A stretch of 64,000 bases of DNA from Idiomarina aquatica (GTDB lineage: Bacteria > Pseudomonadota > Gammaproteobacteria > Enterobacterales > Alteromonadaceae): contig NZ_PIPS01000006.1 of the NCBI RefSeq assembly GCF_003987185.1, positions 61,615 through 125,614 of the forward strand. The letters run 5' to 3'. Below are positions 11,031 through 21,330 of this stretch, in pieces. Each line of letters opens with the position of its first letter. The stretch's first letter is position 1. A program made the position numbers and the translations under genes. The notes under the pieces were generated by a model. It made no database searches. It was given only the letters and a program-made list of their open reading frames with translations, and was not told the origin of the DNA.

Positions 11031-13860
11031 TCAGCTGCTCACGCAATTGATCAACCAGCTCCTGAGCTTCCGCCTGCTTTTCACGCTCTTTGGCAATCAC
11101 CGCTTCTGGCGCTTTACTGACAAAGTTTTCGTTACTGAGCTTGGCGCTGACGCGCTGTAGATCTTTCTCGGCTTTCTCAATCGCCTTATTCAGACGCTTC
11201 AGTTCGGCGTCTTTATCGATTAATCCGGCCATCGGAATGTGCAGTTGCAGGTTATCAACTAACGCGGTCATGCTGGCCGGTGCTTCGTCCGACTCTGCAA
11301 GAAACTCGATGGATTCCAGTTTTGCCAGGCTGCTTAGGAAGTTCTGGTTCTGCTCGATTCTGGCTCGCGCCATTTCATCGGCGTGAGATAACAGCAACGG
11401 CAGTGGCTTGCTCGGTGACAAGTCCATTTCACCGCGAATATTACGGATCGCAACGATCACCCGCTTTAACCATTCCATGTCCTGCATCGCTTGTACATCG
11501 GTATCACTGGATACTTGTGGGAAAGGCTGCAGCATGATGGTATCGCCTTCAACACCGGCAAGTGGTTTAACGCGTTGCCAGATGGTTTCGGTGATGTATG
11601 GCATGATCGGATGCAACAGGCGCAGTAATTGCTCCAGTATGTGTACCAAGGTGTGACGCGTACCGCGTTGTTCATGCTCAGAACCGTTATGCAATACCGG
11701 CTTGGTTAGCTCCAGGTACCAGTCGCAGAACTGGTTCCAGGTGAATTCATAGGCAATCGACGCGGCCATATCAAAACGGTAGCTATCCAGCGCCTGGCGG
11801 AATTCTTTAACGGTCGCGTTAAAGCGTGCCAGGATCCATTGGTCGGCCAGTGATAACTTCAGCTCACCGCCGTTAGCCCCGCAATCATGGTCTTCGGTAT
11901 TCATCAGTACAAAACGGCTGGCGTTCCACAGCTTATTACAGAAGTTGCGGTACCCCTCCAGGCGCTTCATGTCCCAGTTGATGTCGCGGCCGGTTGAGGC
12001 TAATGCGGTTAAGGTAAACCGCAACGCGTCGGTGCCGTGTGCGGCGATGCCCTCAGGAAACTGTTTGCGCGTAGCTTTCTCGATTTTTTCCCGCATCTTA
12101 GGCTGCATCAGATTGGCGGTGCGCTTAGCAACCAGCTCATCGGCACTGATACCGTCAATCATGTCCAGAGGATCCAGCACATTACCTTTTGACTTGGACA
12201 TTTTCTGGCCTTCTTCATCGCGAATAAGGCCGGTGACGTACACTTTCTTAAACGGAACCTGAGGCTGACCCTGCTCATCTTTCATAAAGTGCATGGTCAT
12301 CATGATCATGCGCGCAACCCAGAAGAAGATGATGTCAAAACCAGTGACCAGCACATCGGTCGGATGGAAGGTTTTAAGATCGTCGGTTTGTTCTGGCCAA
12401 CCCAGCGTGGAGAAGGTCCAAAGCGCCGATGAGAACCAGGTATCGAGGACATCGTCATCCTGATGCAGTTCGATGTCGCCCAGGTTGTATTCGGCGCGCA
12501 CTTCATCTTCGTTACGGCCGACATAAACGTTACCCTGTTTATCGTACCAGGCCGGGATCCGGTGTCCCCACCATAGCTGCCGCGAGATACACCAATCCTG
12601 AATGTCACGCATCCAACTGAAGTACATATTTTCGTATTGCTTTGGTACAAACTCGATACGACCGTCTTCGACCGCCTGAGTCGCCTGCTCGGCCAATGGT
12701 GCTGCGCGCACGTACCACTGATCCGTTAGATGAGGCTCAATCGGCACGCCACCGCGATCGCCGTATGGAACTTTGTTGGTGTGTTTTTCGGTTTTCTCAA
12801 GTAGTTCCTGCTGTTCAAATTCAGCGATCAGTTGCTTGCGTGCATCAAAACGGTCGAGGCCGGCGTAATGCTCAGGCAACTCGCCGGTAAAGCCATTCAG
12901 CTCATCCAGCTCTTCACCAGTGCTGGTGTAAAGACCGGCTTTAGCGAGCACCTTAGCGGTATTATCAAATACCGCGATCATACCCAGTTGATTGCGCTTA
13001 CCGACCTCGTAATCGTTGAAGTCGTGAGCCGGCGTGATTTTTACGCAACCGGTACCGAACTCGGCGTCAACGTAGTCATCGGCGATGATGGGCACACGGC
13101 GGTTAACGATTGGCAGCACAACGTCTTTACCGACCAAATGCTGATAGCGCTCGTCGTCCGGGTGCACCGCAACACAAACATCGCCCAGCATGGTTTCTGG
13201 ACGCGTCGTGGCAACCACCAGATAGTCCTTGCCATCATTGGTTTTTGCACCGTCCGCCAGCGGATAGCGCAAATGCCATATAAAGCCTTGCTGTTCTTTA
13301 TTTTCAACTTCCAGGTCAGAAATGGCGGTTTGTAACTTAGGGTCCCAATTTACCAGTCGCTTGCCGCGGTAAATTAATCCCTCTTTGTAAAGTTGCACAA
13401 ACACTTCTAACACGGCTTTGGACAAGCCTTCGTCCATGGTGAAGCGTTCTCGGTCCCAATCGACGGAGTCACCTAAGCGGCGCATTTGTGAAGTGATAGT
13501 GCCACCGGACTGCTCTTTCCACTCCCACACTTTGTCGATAAAGGCGTCCCGACCAAGGTCCTGACGACTTTGACCCTGTGCGGCGAGCTGGCGCTCAACG
13601 ACCATCTGGGTGGCGATGCCGGCATGGTCCGAGCCTACCTGCCATAGTGTATTTTTGCCATCCATACGCTGGTAGCGGGTCAGCGTATCCATAATGGTAT
13701 GCTGAAACGCATGACCCATATGCAGGCTACCCGTAACGTTTGGTGGCGGAATCATAATGGAGTAGGGCTGACCCTCACCGCTGGGTTTAAAATAGCCTTT
13801 TTCTTCCCACTGTTGGTAGAGGTTTTCTTCGATGTCTTTTGGGGAATACGTCTTATCCAT
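11011..13860 (-). CDS. valS: Valyl-tRNA synthetase
   Basis: This class I synthetase of 949 residues charges tRNA-Val. The HIGH-type motif is HMGH at residues 47-50 within [20 protein letters not shown] lies at 553-557. The CP1 editing domain lies between them, and a C-terminal coiled coil (about residues 880-949) typical of bacterial ValRS is present. It follows holC on the same strand with a 13-base gap, matching the pepA-holC-valS order of gammaproteobacteria. The C-terminal codons lie in the terminator of the convergent rraB operon. Confidence 0.97.
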   Translation of the reverse strand: MDKTYSPKDIEENLYQQWEEKGYFKPSGEGQPYSIMIPPPNVTGSLHMGHAFQHTIMDTLTRYQRMDGKNTLWQVGSDHAGIATQMVVERQLAAQGQSRQDLGRDAFIDKVWEWKEQSGGTITSQMRRLGDSVDWDRERFTMDEGLSKAVLEVFVQLYKEGLIYRGKRLVNWDPKLQTAISDLEVENKEQQGFIWHLRYPLADGAKTNDGKDYLVVATTRPETMLGDVCVAVHPDDERYQHLVGKDVVLPIVNRRVPIIADDYVDAEFGTGCVKITPAHDFNDYEVGKRNQLGMIAVFDNTAKVLAKAGLYTSTGEELDELNGFTGELPEHYAGLDRFDARKQLIAEFEQQELLEKTEKHTNKVPYGDRGGVPIEPHLTDQWYVRAAPLAEQATQAVEDGRIEFVPKQYENMYFSWMRDIQDWCISRQLWWGHRIPAWYDKQGNVYVGRNEDEVRAEYNLGDIELHQDDDVLDTWFSSALWTFSTLGWPEQTDDLKTFHPTDVLVTGFDIIFFWVARMIMMTMHFMKDEQGQPQVPFKKVYVTGLIRDEEGQKMSKSKGNVLDPLDMIDGISADELVAKRTANLMQPKMREKIEKATRKQFPEGIAAHGTDALRFTLTALASTGRDINWDMKRLEGYRNFCNKLWNASRFVLMNTEDHDCGANGGELKLSLADQWILARFNATVKEFRQALDSYRFDMAASIAYEFTWNQFCDWYLELTKPVLHNGSEHEQRGTRHTLVHILEQLLRLLHPIMPYITETIWQRVKPLAGVEGDTIMLQPFPQVSSDTDVQAMQDMEWLKRVIVAIRNIRGEMDLSPSKPLPLLLSHADEMARARIEQNQNFLSSLAKLESIEFLAESDEAPASMTALVDNLQLHIPMAGLIDKDAELKRLNKAIEKAEKDLQRVSAKLSNENFVSKAPEAVIAKEREKQAEAQELVDQLREQLKKIEAL

Positions 13861-13873
13861 AATGACCTTTCTG

Positions 13874-14317
13874 TTAAGCTGGATTCAAGGGCTGAGTGTT
13901 CAGTTCACACCCATTGGCCCGATAATGTTTGTAGCGTTCCCGTGCGAGTGCTTTCTGTGCCTCGGCCGGCGGAACGATATCGAATAGTGTCTGGCTTTGT
14001 TGTGCCTGCGCCGGTACTTGCTCCGCCAGGTTAAATAAAACGTAGCCGGGTCGCCGGCTAACGTTTTCGGCCTGTGGCCAGATAATTTCTACCGGTACGC
14101 CGTTGGCCGGGCCCTCGCCGTGCAAATTGTGCGGGATAAAGCCATCGGCAGGCCGCTGCCACAGCAGTTCGTCTAAGGCCTCGGCCTGGGTTTGCGATGA
14201 CGCGCAAACCCGCACTTTACGATAGTGCCGAAAAAGATCCGCGATTTTATCGCAAATCAACCGATTTTGCTCGTCTTCCGGTACGTCCGGTAACAGCAGG
14301 AAAGTAACCTTCGGCAT
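13874..14317 (-). CDS. holC: DNA polymerase III chi subunit
   Basis: Chi links the clamp loader (through psi) to single-stranded-DNA binding protein. The motifs [20 protein letters not shown], GxPVEIxWP and the C-terminal RERYKHYR match HolC. The start is set at ATG 14317 (MPKVTF), two bases beyond the pepA stop, which gives a normal length of 147 residues. An upstream in-frame ATG at 14338 would add seven residues and overlap pepA. The gene lies between pepA and valS. Confidence 0.9.
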   Translation of the reverse strand: MPKVTFLLLPDVPEDEQNRLICDKIADLFRHYRKVRVCASSQTQAEALDELLWQRPADGFIPHNLHGEGPANGVPVEIIWPQAENVSRRPGYVLFNLAEQVPAQAQQSQTLFDIVPPAEAQKALARERYKHYRANGCELNTQPLNPA

Positions 14318-14318
14318 C

Positions 14319-15827
14319 TTACTCGGCGCTTTCTGCATTGCTGCAGCGGTTGATCAAAAATTGGGTCAATAACGGCACCGGGCGTCCGGTTGATCCTTTA
14401 TTGGCACCGCCTTGCCAGGCCGTGCCGGCGATGTCCATGTGCGCCCAGGTGTACTTTTTGGTAAAGCGTGATAGGAAACAGGCAGCCGTAATGGTGCCGG
14501 CTTCTTTGCCACCGATGTTCTGCATGTCGGCAAATGGGCTATCAAGTTGTGACTGATATTCGTCCCACAGCGGCAGGCGCCAGGCTTTATCACCACTTTG
14601 CGCAGCGGCATTAAGGATTTCGCTGGCCAGCGGGTTATGTTGGCTAAGCACCGCGGAAGCGTGCGCGCCCAGCGCCACAACACAGGCACCGGTCAGAGTT
14701 GCCAGATCAATGACGAGCTCAGGCTCAAAACGCTCAACATAAGTCAGCGTATCGCATAGGACCAGACGCCCTTCTGCGTCGGTATTCAACACCTCTACCG
14801 TTTGTCCGCTCATGGTGGTGAGAATATCACCGGGGCGATAGGCTTTGCCGTCGGGCATGTTTTCACAGCCAGCCATAACGCCAATGACATTAATCGGCAG
14901 CTGCAGTTCAGCCAGTGCCTGCATGGCACCAATAACGCCGGCAGCGCCGCCCATGTCGTATTTCATTTCATCCATGTTGGCGGAAGGCTTGATGGAGATA
15001 CCGCCGGAGTCAAAGGTAAGGCCTTTACCGACGAGCACAATCGGTGCCTGATCATCAGCCGCGCCGCGGTAATGCATTAACGTAAGTACTGACTCATGCT
15101 CCGAACCCCGGCCTACCGCAAGGTATGCGTTCATACCCAGCGCTTCCATCTCTTTCTCTTCGACGGTCGTTACGCTTAAGTTGTCGTACTGACTGGCAAT
15201 TTCCTGCGCTTGTTCGGCGAGGTAGCGAGGTGTACAGATGTTAGGTGGCATGTTGGCGACATCGCGGCAACGATCCATGCCCGCGGCAACGCCCAGGCCA
15301 TGCTGTACCGCCTGCTCACCAATGCCAAGTTCTTTGCGGCTTGGCACATTAAAGACCAGTTTACGCAGTGGCCGACGGGGCTCTTCTTTTTTCGTTTTCA
15401 GTTGGTTAAAGCTGTAAATGGTGCTGCGTGCGGCCTCAACGGCCTGACGAACTTTCCAGTAGGTATCGCGCCCTTTAACATGCAGTTCACTCAAGAAACA
15501 GACGGCTTCCATCGAGCCGGTTTCGTTCAGGGTATTGATGGTTTTAGCGATGATTTGTTTGTACTGACGTTCGTCCAGTTCCCGCTCTTTACCGCAACCA
15601 ACCAGTAATACTCGCTCCGCCAGCACATTGGGTACATGATGCAGCAATAACACCTGGCCCGATTTGCCTTCGAGATCTCCGCGTCTCAATAAGTTACTCA
15701 GATACCCCTCACTGACGTTGTCGAGTTGTTCGGCTACGCCTGACAATCGACGGGGTTCAAACACACCAACGACGATACAAGCAGAGCGTTGTTTTTCCGG
15801 GTTGCCACTTTTTACGCTGAACTCCAT
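14319..15827 (-). CDS. pepA: Leucyl aminopeptidase (cytosol aminopeptidase)
   Basis: This M17 dizinc aminopeptidase of 502 residues removes N-terminal amino acids; in E. coli it also binds DNA as an architectural factor. The family signature NTDAEGRL is at residues 348-355. Metal-binding residues occur in [11 protein letters not shown] and in [10 protein letters not shown]. It is the first gene of a pepA-holC-valS operon and is divergent from lptF, the order seen in many gammaproteobacteria. AGGAGC precedes the start. Confidence 0.96.
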   Translation of the reverse strand: MEFSVKSGNPEKQRSACIVVGVFEPRRLSGVAEQLDNVSEGYLSNLLRRGDLEGKSGQVLLLHHVPNVLAERVLLVGCGKERELDERQYKQIIAKTINTLNETGSMEAVCFLSELHVKGRDTYWKVRQAVEAARSTIYSFNQLKTKKEEPRRPLRKLVFNVPSRKELGIGEQAVQHGLGVAAGMDRCRDVANMPPNICTPRYLAEQAQEIASQYDNLSVTTVEEKEMEALGMNAYLAVGRGSEHESVLTLMHYRGAADDQAPIVLVGKGLTFDSGGISIKPSANMDEMKYDMGGAAGVIGAMQALAELQLPINVIGVMAGCENMPDGKAYRPGDILTTMSGQTVEVLNTDAEGRLVLCDTLTYVERFEPELVIDLATLTGACVVALGAHASAVLSQHNPLASEILNAAAQSGDKAWRLPLWDEYQSQLDSPFADMQNIGGKEAGTITAACFLSRFTKKYTWAHMDIAGTAWQGGANKGSTGRPVPLLTQFLINRCSNAESAE

Positions 15828-15960
15828 GAAAAGGCTCCTGTTTCGGTAGGGCTAAAGGCCTGCTATAGTTTACCCAAAGCATAAATTTGTTGTTAAAATA
15901 ACAAGTTTACTTAAAAATCTCAGCTATTCCAGTAAAAACCCATGTTAAGAGCGAAAGTCA

Positions 15961-17061
15961 GTGCGCATATTTAAATATTTAATCAGCGAGACCTTTAAGT
16001 CACAACTCGCGGTTTTATTCATTTTGATGACAATTTTTGTCAGCCAAAAGTTTGTTCGCGTGCTTTCCGACGCTTCTGAAGGTGACATACCCGGGACCAT
16101 TATTTTTCAGTTGCTGTCACTGAACTTGCCAGCGTTGTTATCGCTGATTTTACCCCTCAGTTTGTTTTTAGGCATTTTGCTGGCGCACGGCCGCATCTAT
16201 GCCGACAACGAGATGACGGTGTTGCACGCCTGCGGCGTCAGTGAGTGGTACGTAACCCGGGTTACGCTGGTGTTGTCACTGGTGTTAGCTGCGGTAACGG
16301 CCGTGCTGACCTTGTGGGCTGTGCCCTGGGCGCTGGATCAAGAGCAGCAAATTGAGGATAAAGCACGTGCCGACAGTGGCCTCACCGCGTTGATGCCCGG
16401 CCGCTTTCAGCAGGCGAGTAACCAGAAAGCGGTTATTTTTATCGAAGCGCAGGGCGACGACGGTCAGTTGGATAACGTGTTTGTTGCCCAGCATCAACAC
16501 GAGCAGGGCGAGTTGCAGGGCGGCAGTGTGGTGATGGCGGACGGTGGCCGGGTGATCACTGAACCGGGCGGTGAGCAGTGGCTCGAACTGACCGCGGGCA
16601 AACGCTTTGCCGGGGATCGTAACAGCTACCAATTAATGCAGTTTGAAAGCTACCGACTGCAAATCAAAGAGCAACCGGTCAATGAACAACTGCGCAAGTT
16701 AGAAGCTTATACCACGTTGGAATTATTGAACGAGCCCGGTAATGCCGCAGTCGCTGAATTTCAGTGGCGTATCGCGATACCGCTGGCGATGCCGTTGCTG
16801 ACGCTGATTGCGGTACCGTTAAGCCGCGTTAATCCGAGACAGGGCAAGTTTGCCCGGATGGCTCCGGCACTGCTCATTTATCTGGGCTATTTTCTGCTCC
16901 TTATGGCGGCCAAGTCGGCTGTACGTGACGGTGTTATACCGGCGGCAATCGGATTATGGTGGATTCATGTCGGGTTATTGGTGTTTGGTATGATTTTGAT
17001 TGGCAAAGGTCGGCCGGTCGGCTTAAAAATGCTAGCGAGCTTAAAGTGGAGGCGTAGCTGA
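15961..17061 (+). CDS. lptF: LPS export ABC transporter permease LptF
   Basis: LptF and LptG form the inner-membrane part of the LptBFG machine that extracts lipopolysaccharide. The 366-residue protein has paired N-terminal membrane helices (about 12-32 and 50-75), a third pair around 100-125, a periplasmic jellyroll domain, and three C-terminal helices from about residue 270. The start is GTG. The stop and the lptG start share one base, so translation is coupled. It is divergent from pepA across 133 bases. Confidence 0.95.
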   Translation: MRIFKYLISETFKSQLAVLFILMTIFVSQKFVRVLSDASEGDIPGTIIFQLLSLNLPALLSLILPLSLFLGILLAHGRIYADNEMTVLHACGVSEWYVTRVTLVLSLVLAAVTAVLTLWAVPWALDQEQQIEDKARADSGLTALMPGRFQQASNQKAVIFIEAQGDDGQLDNVFVAQHQHEQGELQGGSVVMADGGRVITEPGGEQWLELTAGKRFAGDRNSYQLMQFESYRLQIKEQPVNEQLRKLEAYTTLELLNEPGNAAVAEFQWRIAIPLAMPLLTLIAVPLSRVNPRQGKFARMAPALLIYLGYFLLLMAAKSAVRDGVIPAAIGLWWIHVGLLVFGMILIGKGRPVGLKMLASLKWRRS

Positions 17062-18131
17062 TGCTATCGATATTAGAACGTTATATCGGCATGACCGTAC
17101 TGCGTACGTCTTTGCTCAGTTTAGCCGTACTCACCGGATTGTCGGCGCTGATCCGTTTTGTCGAACAATTAAAGGCGGTGGGGCGTGGCAGTTATGAAGT
17201 GGTTGATGCTGCACTGTTTGTGTTTTACAGCCTGCCCCGAGATGTCGAAGTGTTTTTTCCGATGGCGGCCTTGCTCGGCGGTTTGATCGGCATGGGTATG
17301 CTGGCCAGTAATTCAGAGCTGGTGGTGATGATGGCGGCAGGCCGTTCGCGCCTGAATATAGCCGCTGCGGTGATGAAAACCGCCATTATCATGATGGTGG
17401 CAGTGATGGCGATTGGTGAGTGGGTAGCGCCACCCATGGAAGCCAAAGGTCGCTTAATTCGCGCCCAGGAAATCTCCGGCGGTAGCCTGATTTCTGCGCA
17501 ACGGGGAGTGTGGGCCAAAGACGGCACAAACTTCATCAATATCGGTGAGGTGCAGGATACCGGTCAATTGAACAGCGTTTTGATCTACGAATTTGATCAA
17601 CAACAGCAATTGCAACAGGTTACCTACGCTCGCTCAGCCTTGTTTGCGGACAGTAAATGGCGTCTCAATCAAGTGGTGGTGACCGAAATTCAGGACTGGA
17701 AGATTGTTGAGCGGCAACTACCTTCAATGACCTGGCAGTCCTCATTGACACCCGATAAACTGGGCGTCGTCACGGTAAAACCGGAGTCATTGTCGATAAC
17801 AGGATTGGTGGATTACTTGAACTATCTCGAGAGTAATCAGCAGTCTTCGCAACGTTATGAGCTGGCGCTGTGGCGGAAAGTGCTTGCGCCGCTGACGGTC
17901 GCGGTGATGTTGCTGGTGGCCATGTCATTTATCTTTGGACCCTTGCGTTCAACCAGTATGGGGGCGAGAATCTTGCTGGGCGTGGTGACTGGCTTCGGTT
18001 TCCACGTGACCAATGAAATATTTGGTCCGCTGGCACAGGTGTACCAGATACCAGCGGTGTTAGGAGCGATTTTACCCAGTGTGGTGTTTGCCGGCCTGGC
18101 GGTTTACTTTATGCAGAAAAACCATGCTTAA
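17061..18131 (+). CDS. lptG: LPS export ABC transporter permease LptG
   Basis: The 356-residue partner of LptF has the same layout: membrane helices near residues 12-32, 55-80 and 100-120, a periplasmic domain, then helices from about residue 275. The YjgP/YjgQ family signature with EVFFPMAALLGGLIGMG is present. It overlaps the lptF stop by one base. The 3' end overlaps the convergent RDD gene by four bases. Confidence 0.95.
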   Translation: MLSILERYIGMTVLRTSLLSLAVLTGLSALIRFVEQLKAVGRGSYEVVDAALFVFYSLPRDVEVFFPMAALLGGLIGMGMLASNSELVVMMAAGRSRLNIAAAVMKTAIIMMVAVMAIGEWVAPPMEAKGRLIRAQEISGGSLISAQRGVWAKDGTNFINIGEVQDTGQLNSVLIYEFDQQQQLQQVTYARSALFADSKWRLNQVVVTEIQDWKIVERQLPSMTWQSSLTPDKLGVVTVKPESLSITGLVDYLNYLESNQQSSQRYELALWRKVLAPLTVAVMLLVAMSFIFGPLRSTSMGARILLGVVTGFGFHVTNEIFGPLAQVYQIPAVLGAILPSVVFAGLAVYFMQKNHA

Positions 18132-18637
18132 AGTTCATGCCAGTAGAACAACTGGTTGGCCTCCTTCGACAGTACCACTAACTCGGTGCCGGCCGCGTAA
18201 TCCTGCAGTGCGCGGCGGTTTTTAAAGTCCACCAGCACCCACAAGGTGCCGAGTCCGGCAAAACAGGTGAGCAACCGCACTAAGGTTTGGCGGACGCTGA
18301 GTTTGCTGCCATCGCGGTTTTGCAGTTTCAAACGCCACGCGCGCATACCGACGGTTTGGCCGGAGGTTTTCCAGAAATAACCAAAAAACAGCGCGAGCAC
18401 GGCGACAAGATAGATGCTGTACCAAGGCCCTTGAGCCAGCCAGGCTGCGTGATCGAAGTCTTCGGTCAGGGTTATCATACCACTGGCAGAAAGTATGCCG
18501 GCAAAAGCAAGTGCCAGTGCAGAAGCCAGCATAATGATGGCAACGGCAACCAGTAAGTCATATATCCAGGCTGCCAGACGACGGGGAAAGCCCGCACTTG
18601 GAAAACTGGCGTGTAATTTTTGAGCGTTGGAAACCAT
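18128..18637 (-). CDS. RDD family membrane protein
   Basis: This small integral membrane protein of 169 residues has the RDD signature early (GFPRRLAAWIYDLLVA, with conserved Arg and Asp) and helices at about 27-50, 75-92 and 115-140. The motif SGQTVGMRAWRLKL is typical. Proteins of this family have been proposed as ion transporters, but function is unknown here. It lies convergent to lptG with a four-base overlap. No clear Shine-Dalgarno sequence precedes the start. Confidence 0.85.
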   Translation of the reverse strand: MVSNAQKLHASFPSAGFPRRLAAWIYDLLVAVAIIMLASALALAFAGILSASGMITLTEDFDHAAWLAQGPWYSIYLVAVLALFFGYFWKTSGQTVGMRAWRLKLQNRDGSKLSVRQTLVRLLTCFAGLGTLWVLVDFKNRRALQDYAAGTELVVLSKEANQLFYWHEL

Positions 18638-18774
18638 AGAGTTTTTCAGTCTAGTTAAACGGCGCTGTTATCATAACACGTTGGTTTAGGCAGCGGCAGT
18701 CACCGCAAAAGAGACCGAATTGCTCAACTAATCAGCAATCAAACGCAATGCTGAAAAAATTCTGCAATAAGTGC

Positions 18775-18802
18775 TTGATTAGCACTTTCGCACGGGTATA
18801 AT
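18775..18802 (+). promoter_or_regulatory. Sigma-70 promoter of tRNA-Leu
   Basis: The -35 box TTGATT (18775-18780) and a perfect -10 box TATAAT (18797-18802) are separated by 16 bases. The tRNA begins 36 bases downstream. Confidence 0.8.
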
Positions 18803-18837
18803 CCCATCCGTCGCCAACAATGACATCCCATCTTTAT

Positions 18838-18924
18838 GCCGAGGTGGCGGAATTGGTAGACGCAGCGGATTCAAAATCCGCCGCTGGTAACAGCGTGGGG
18901 GTTCAAGTCCCCCCCTCGGCACCA
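18838..18924 (+). tRNA. leuX: tRNA-Leu (anticodon CAA)
   Basis: A full cloverleaf of 87 bases is visible. The acceptor arms GCCGAGG and CCTCGGC are perfect, followed by the discriminator A and an encoded CCA. The anticodon stem GCGGA/TCCGC encloses loop TTCAAAA with anticodon CAA (18872-18874), reading UUG. A long class II variable arm (CGCTGGTAACAGCG) and the T-arm GGGGGTTCAAGTCCCCC confirm leucine. It is a single tRNA gene with no attachment-site duplicate visible nearby. Confidence 0.97.
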
Positions 18925-18968
18925 ATAACACTCGTAACTAACACCAATCAGTAATTCCCACAAGCAGA

Positions 18969-20333
18969 CTAGCGGATTAAATGCCACTGCGTTTGACGCC
19001 CGGCACTGTAGAGTACCTTGTCGCCATCGAAAAAGGTGGTTTGTTCAAGCATAATCTGAATCATCTGGCCATCCCATTCCGGCACCGATTGTTTGATATT
19101 ACCTTCAATTGCATAAGCGGTATTGGCGTGTAAAGGCCAATCGCCACGGACAGGTGTTGGGCCTTGATTGTCCCACATACCGATCGTTGGGCCTGGGGCA
19201 TGGCCGTAAAAACCAATGGGGTGTGTATAGGTGCTGCTGTTAATGCCAGCCGCTTGGCTCGCTTTTATCGTAGCCGCCAGTATCTGGTTACCGCTGCGAC
19301 CAGCGACAAATTCAGTGGTTAATATATCCTGCCAGCGATTGCCGGTCGCCAGCGCGTCGGTTAGTCCTTGTGGCGCTTCATTTTCATCGTGCTTAAGCAC
19401 GTAGGCCATTTCCTGAGTGTCGGTGCACATCGCCAGATAACAAATGCCTACGTCGGTATGTAGCACGTCACCACGCTTAATGATCCCATTACCGGTGCTA
19501 CAGAACGGCATATTGTCGTCGCATCGATGACCTTGCCGCTGGAAGGTCACGTAAGGCATAAACCAAGGTTCCAGCCCCAGCTTCTCAAAGCGCTCGCGAA
19601 TGTACCAGGCCACATCGTCGGTGGTGGTTACATCGGGGGTGATGGTTTTATTGCTGAATGCTTCAGCGATAACGCCTCGAGCAACAGCAACTGCGCTACT
19701 GAGGATGCTGACTTCCCGCTCCGTACGGGTTTCTACCCAGCGCACGACGAGGTCCTCAGCGGAAACCAATCGTTGTTGATAGTGCTGCGGTAACACCTCA
19801 AGCAAGCGTTTGTGTAAACCTTGCGTGAGGCCATCTGCTACTGGCCAGTCCTTTGATACGTTGATACCAATGCGTTGCGGGTCTTTGTCAGCGATCAGGG
19901 TTGCCAAAGCCTGCCATTGTTCATCCAGATCACCGCCGGACCAGACGGACTCATAGGGCTTGCCAAATGGGTAGGTGTTGACCGACAGTTTTTCGACATG
20001 ACCATCCTCATGTCGGTTAAAAATAAGCATCGTGGTGCGCCGGGCAGCAAAGGTAGGCTGCGGCACGAGGGAAAAGTAGACCGGATCTTCAGCGTACTCG
20101 CGGTTAATAACCAGCCACATATCAAGATCAGCGGCATCCATTAACGTTGGAAGTAACGTATCAAGGCGATGATTGGTTATGGCGTTCATCGGTTCGATGC
20201 GGTCACGGTGAGCAACAACCTGAAACTGGTCGGCTGATTCGATAACACGTCCTTGAGCTTGCAGAGCGTCTGCCTGCGCCGACGTGAGTGCGAATAAACC
20301 AGCGGCAATGAGGGTGGCGATACGATAAGTCAT
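18969..20333 (-). CDS. Secreted M24 family metallopeptidase (Xaa-Pro peptidase-like)
   Basis: The 454-residue protein has a signal peptide (MTYRIATLIAAGLFALTSAQADA) and is probably periplasmic. The C-terminal pita-bread domain carries the metal ligands of M24 peptidases: two Asp in HTDVGICYLAMCTD, His in HPIGFYGHAPGP, and two Glu in the closing AIEGNIK and IMLEQTTFF segments. The N-terminal domain resembles the creatinase-type domain. Substrate is uncertain; X-Pro dipeptides or longer proline peptides are plausible. It is a single gene, convergent with tRNA-Leu. Confidence 0.85.
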   Translation of the reverse strand: MTYRIATLIAAGLFALTSAQADALQAQGRVIESADQFQVVAHRDRIEPMNAITNHRLDTLLPTLMDAADLDMWLVINREYAEDPVYFSLVPQPTFAARRTTMLIFNRHEDGHVEKLSVNTYPFGKPYESVWSGGDLDEQWQALATLIADKDPQRIGINVSKDWPVADGLTQGLHKRLLEVLPQHYQQRLVSAEDLVVRWVETRTEREVSILSSAVAVARGVIAEAFSNKTITPDVTTTDDVAWYIRERFEKLGLEPWFMPYVTFQRQGHRCDDNMPFCSTGNGIIKRGDVLHTDVGICYLAMCTDTQEMAYVLKHDENEAPQGLTDALATGNRWQDILTTEFVAGRSGNQILAATIKASQAAGINSSTYTHPIGFYGHAPGPTIGMWDNQGPTPVRGDWPLHANTAYAIEGNIKQSVPEWDGQMIQIMLEQTTFFDGDKVLYSAGRQTQWHLIR

Positions 20334-20443
20334 AAGTCGTTCTCGTTATGTTTTTTTGCCAGTCTTGCATAAGTTGGCTTTAGTTAGTAGAGCTTAATGC
20401 CAGCGACGGCGAGAGGCAGCTAAGATAAGGCGGAGTGATCAAT

Positions 20444-21292
20444 ATGTGGCTAAGAATGTTATTCATCAGTTTGTTGGTTTACAGCGGTTGTTTATCGGCC
20501 GCGGACTATCGCATCGAGCGAGTGAAAGAAAACGTCTATCGATTCAGTGCCGGGCATTACCATTCCGTGTTCATGGTGACGCAAAGTGGTGTGTTTGTTA
20601 CTGATCCCATTAATCCAAAGGCGGCGGCCTACTTAAAACAACAAATTAAACAACGGTTTAATCAACCCATCCGCTATATGGCATACAGTCACAATCATAT
20701 TGATCATACGCTGGGAGGTGAACAACTGGCTGATGCTGAGGTGGAAATACTCGCGCATGAGTACGCGGCCGAAGATCTGGAGTGGACCCAAACGCCTACT
20801 GTGCTGCCAACGCAGACCTTTGCGGACGGGATGACGGTCAAGCTGGGGGACAGTTCTGTTCAACTCAATTATCACGGGCCTAACAATGGACGTGGTTCCG
20901 TCAGTATGCGCTTTATGCCGGCTAATGTGCTGTATGTGGTCGACTGGATCGTCATTGGTCGGATGCCCTATAAAGATCTGCCCGGTTATGACATTCACGG
21001 CATGATTCATTCAACTCAAGAAATTTTAAGGCAACCGGCGTTCGATGTTTTTGTGGGCGGACATGCTGAAATGGGAACCCGGCATGATGTGCAACGGTAT
21101 TTAAATTACCTTCAGGATCTTTACCTTGCGGTTGTCGAGGGAATGTTGGACGGTAAATCATTGGCGGAATTGCAGGCCGAGATCAAGCTCGACGATTATC
21201 GGGATTTGGCGATGTATGAGGAGTGGCTTCCGCTAAACATCAAAGGCGTTCATGATACCTTGTTGGCAATGTCTTACTTTGACCGACGGTAG
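20444..21292 (+). CDS. Metallo-beta-lactamase-fold hydrolase, exported
   Basis: The 282-residue exported protein carries the MBL metal motif HNHIDH (H83, H85, D87, H88) and later GGHAEMGTRHD near the third ligand. The N terminus is a signal peptide (MWLRMLFISLLVYSGCLSAA). An in-frame GTG at 20435 lies upstream, but ATG 20444 has a better spaced GGAG site. It may be a lactonase, sulfatase or cyclase-like enzyme; sequence alone does not tell. Its last codons and stop lie inside a long palindrome. Confidence 0.8.
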   Translation: MWLRMLFISLLVYSGCLSAADYRIERVKENVYRFSAGHYHSVFMVTQSGVFVTDPINPKAAAYLKQQIKQRFNQPIRYMAYSHNHIDHTLGGEQLADAEVEILAHEYAAEDLEWTQTPTVLPTQTFADGMTVKLGDSSVQLNYHGPNNGRGSVSMRFMPANVLYVVDWIVIGRMPYKDLPGYDIHGMIHSTQEILRQPAFDVFVGGHAEMGTRHDVQRYLNYLQDLYLAVVEGMLDGKSLAELQAEIKLDDYRDLAMYEEWLPLNIKGVHDTLLAMSYFDRR

Positions 21293-21323
21293 CCGTCCCG
21301 GAGGGATCGGCTACCACGGTCAG
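21281..21323. repeat. Long imperfect palindrome (terminator or REP-like)
   Basis: The core arms GGTAGCCG-TCCC (21288-21299) and GGGA-T-CGGCTACC (21303-21315) pair with one bulge around a GGA loop. Outer arms GACCG (21281-21285) and CGGTC (about 21317-21321) extend the symmetry. It lies between two convergent genes and includes the stop codon of the MBL gene. The GTAG head and tail resemble REP elements, but only copies elsewhere in the genome would prove this. Confidence 0.6.
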
Positions 21324-21330
21324 GGTTATT

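Noticed and set aside
18838..18968. tRNA-Leu as integration site of a mobile element
   Set aside because: No integrase and no duplicated tRNA 3' end were seen in the following region; the neighbours are ordinary genes.
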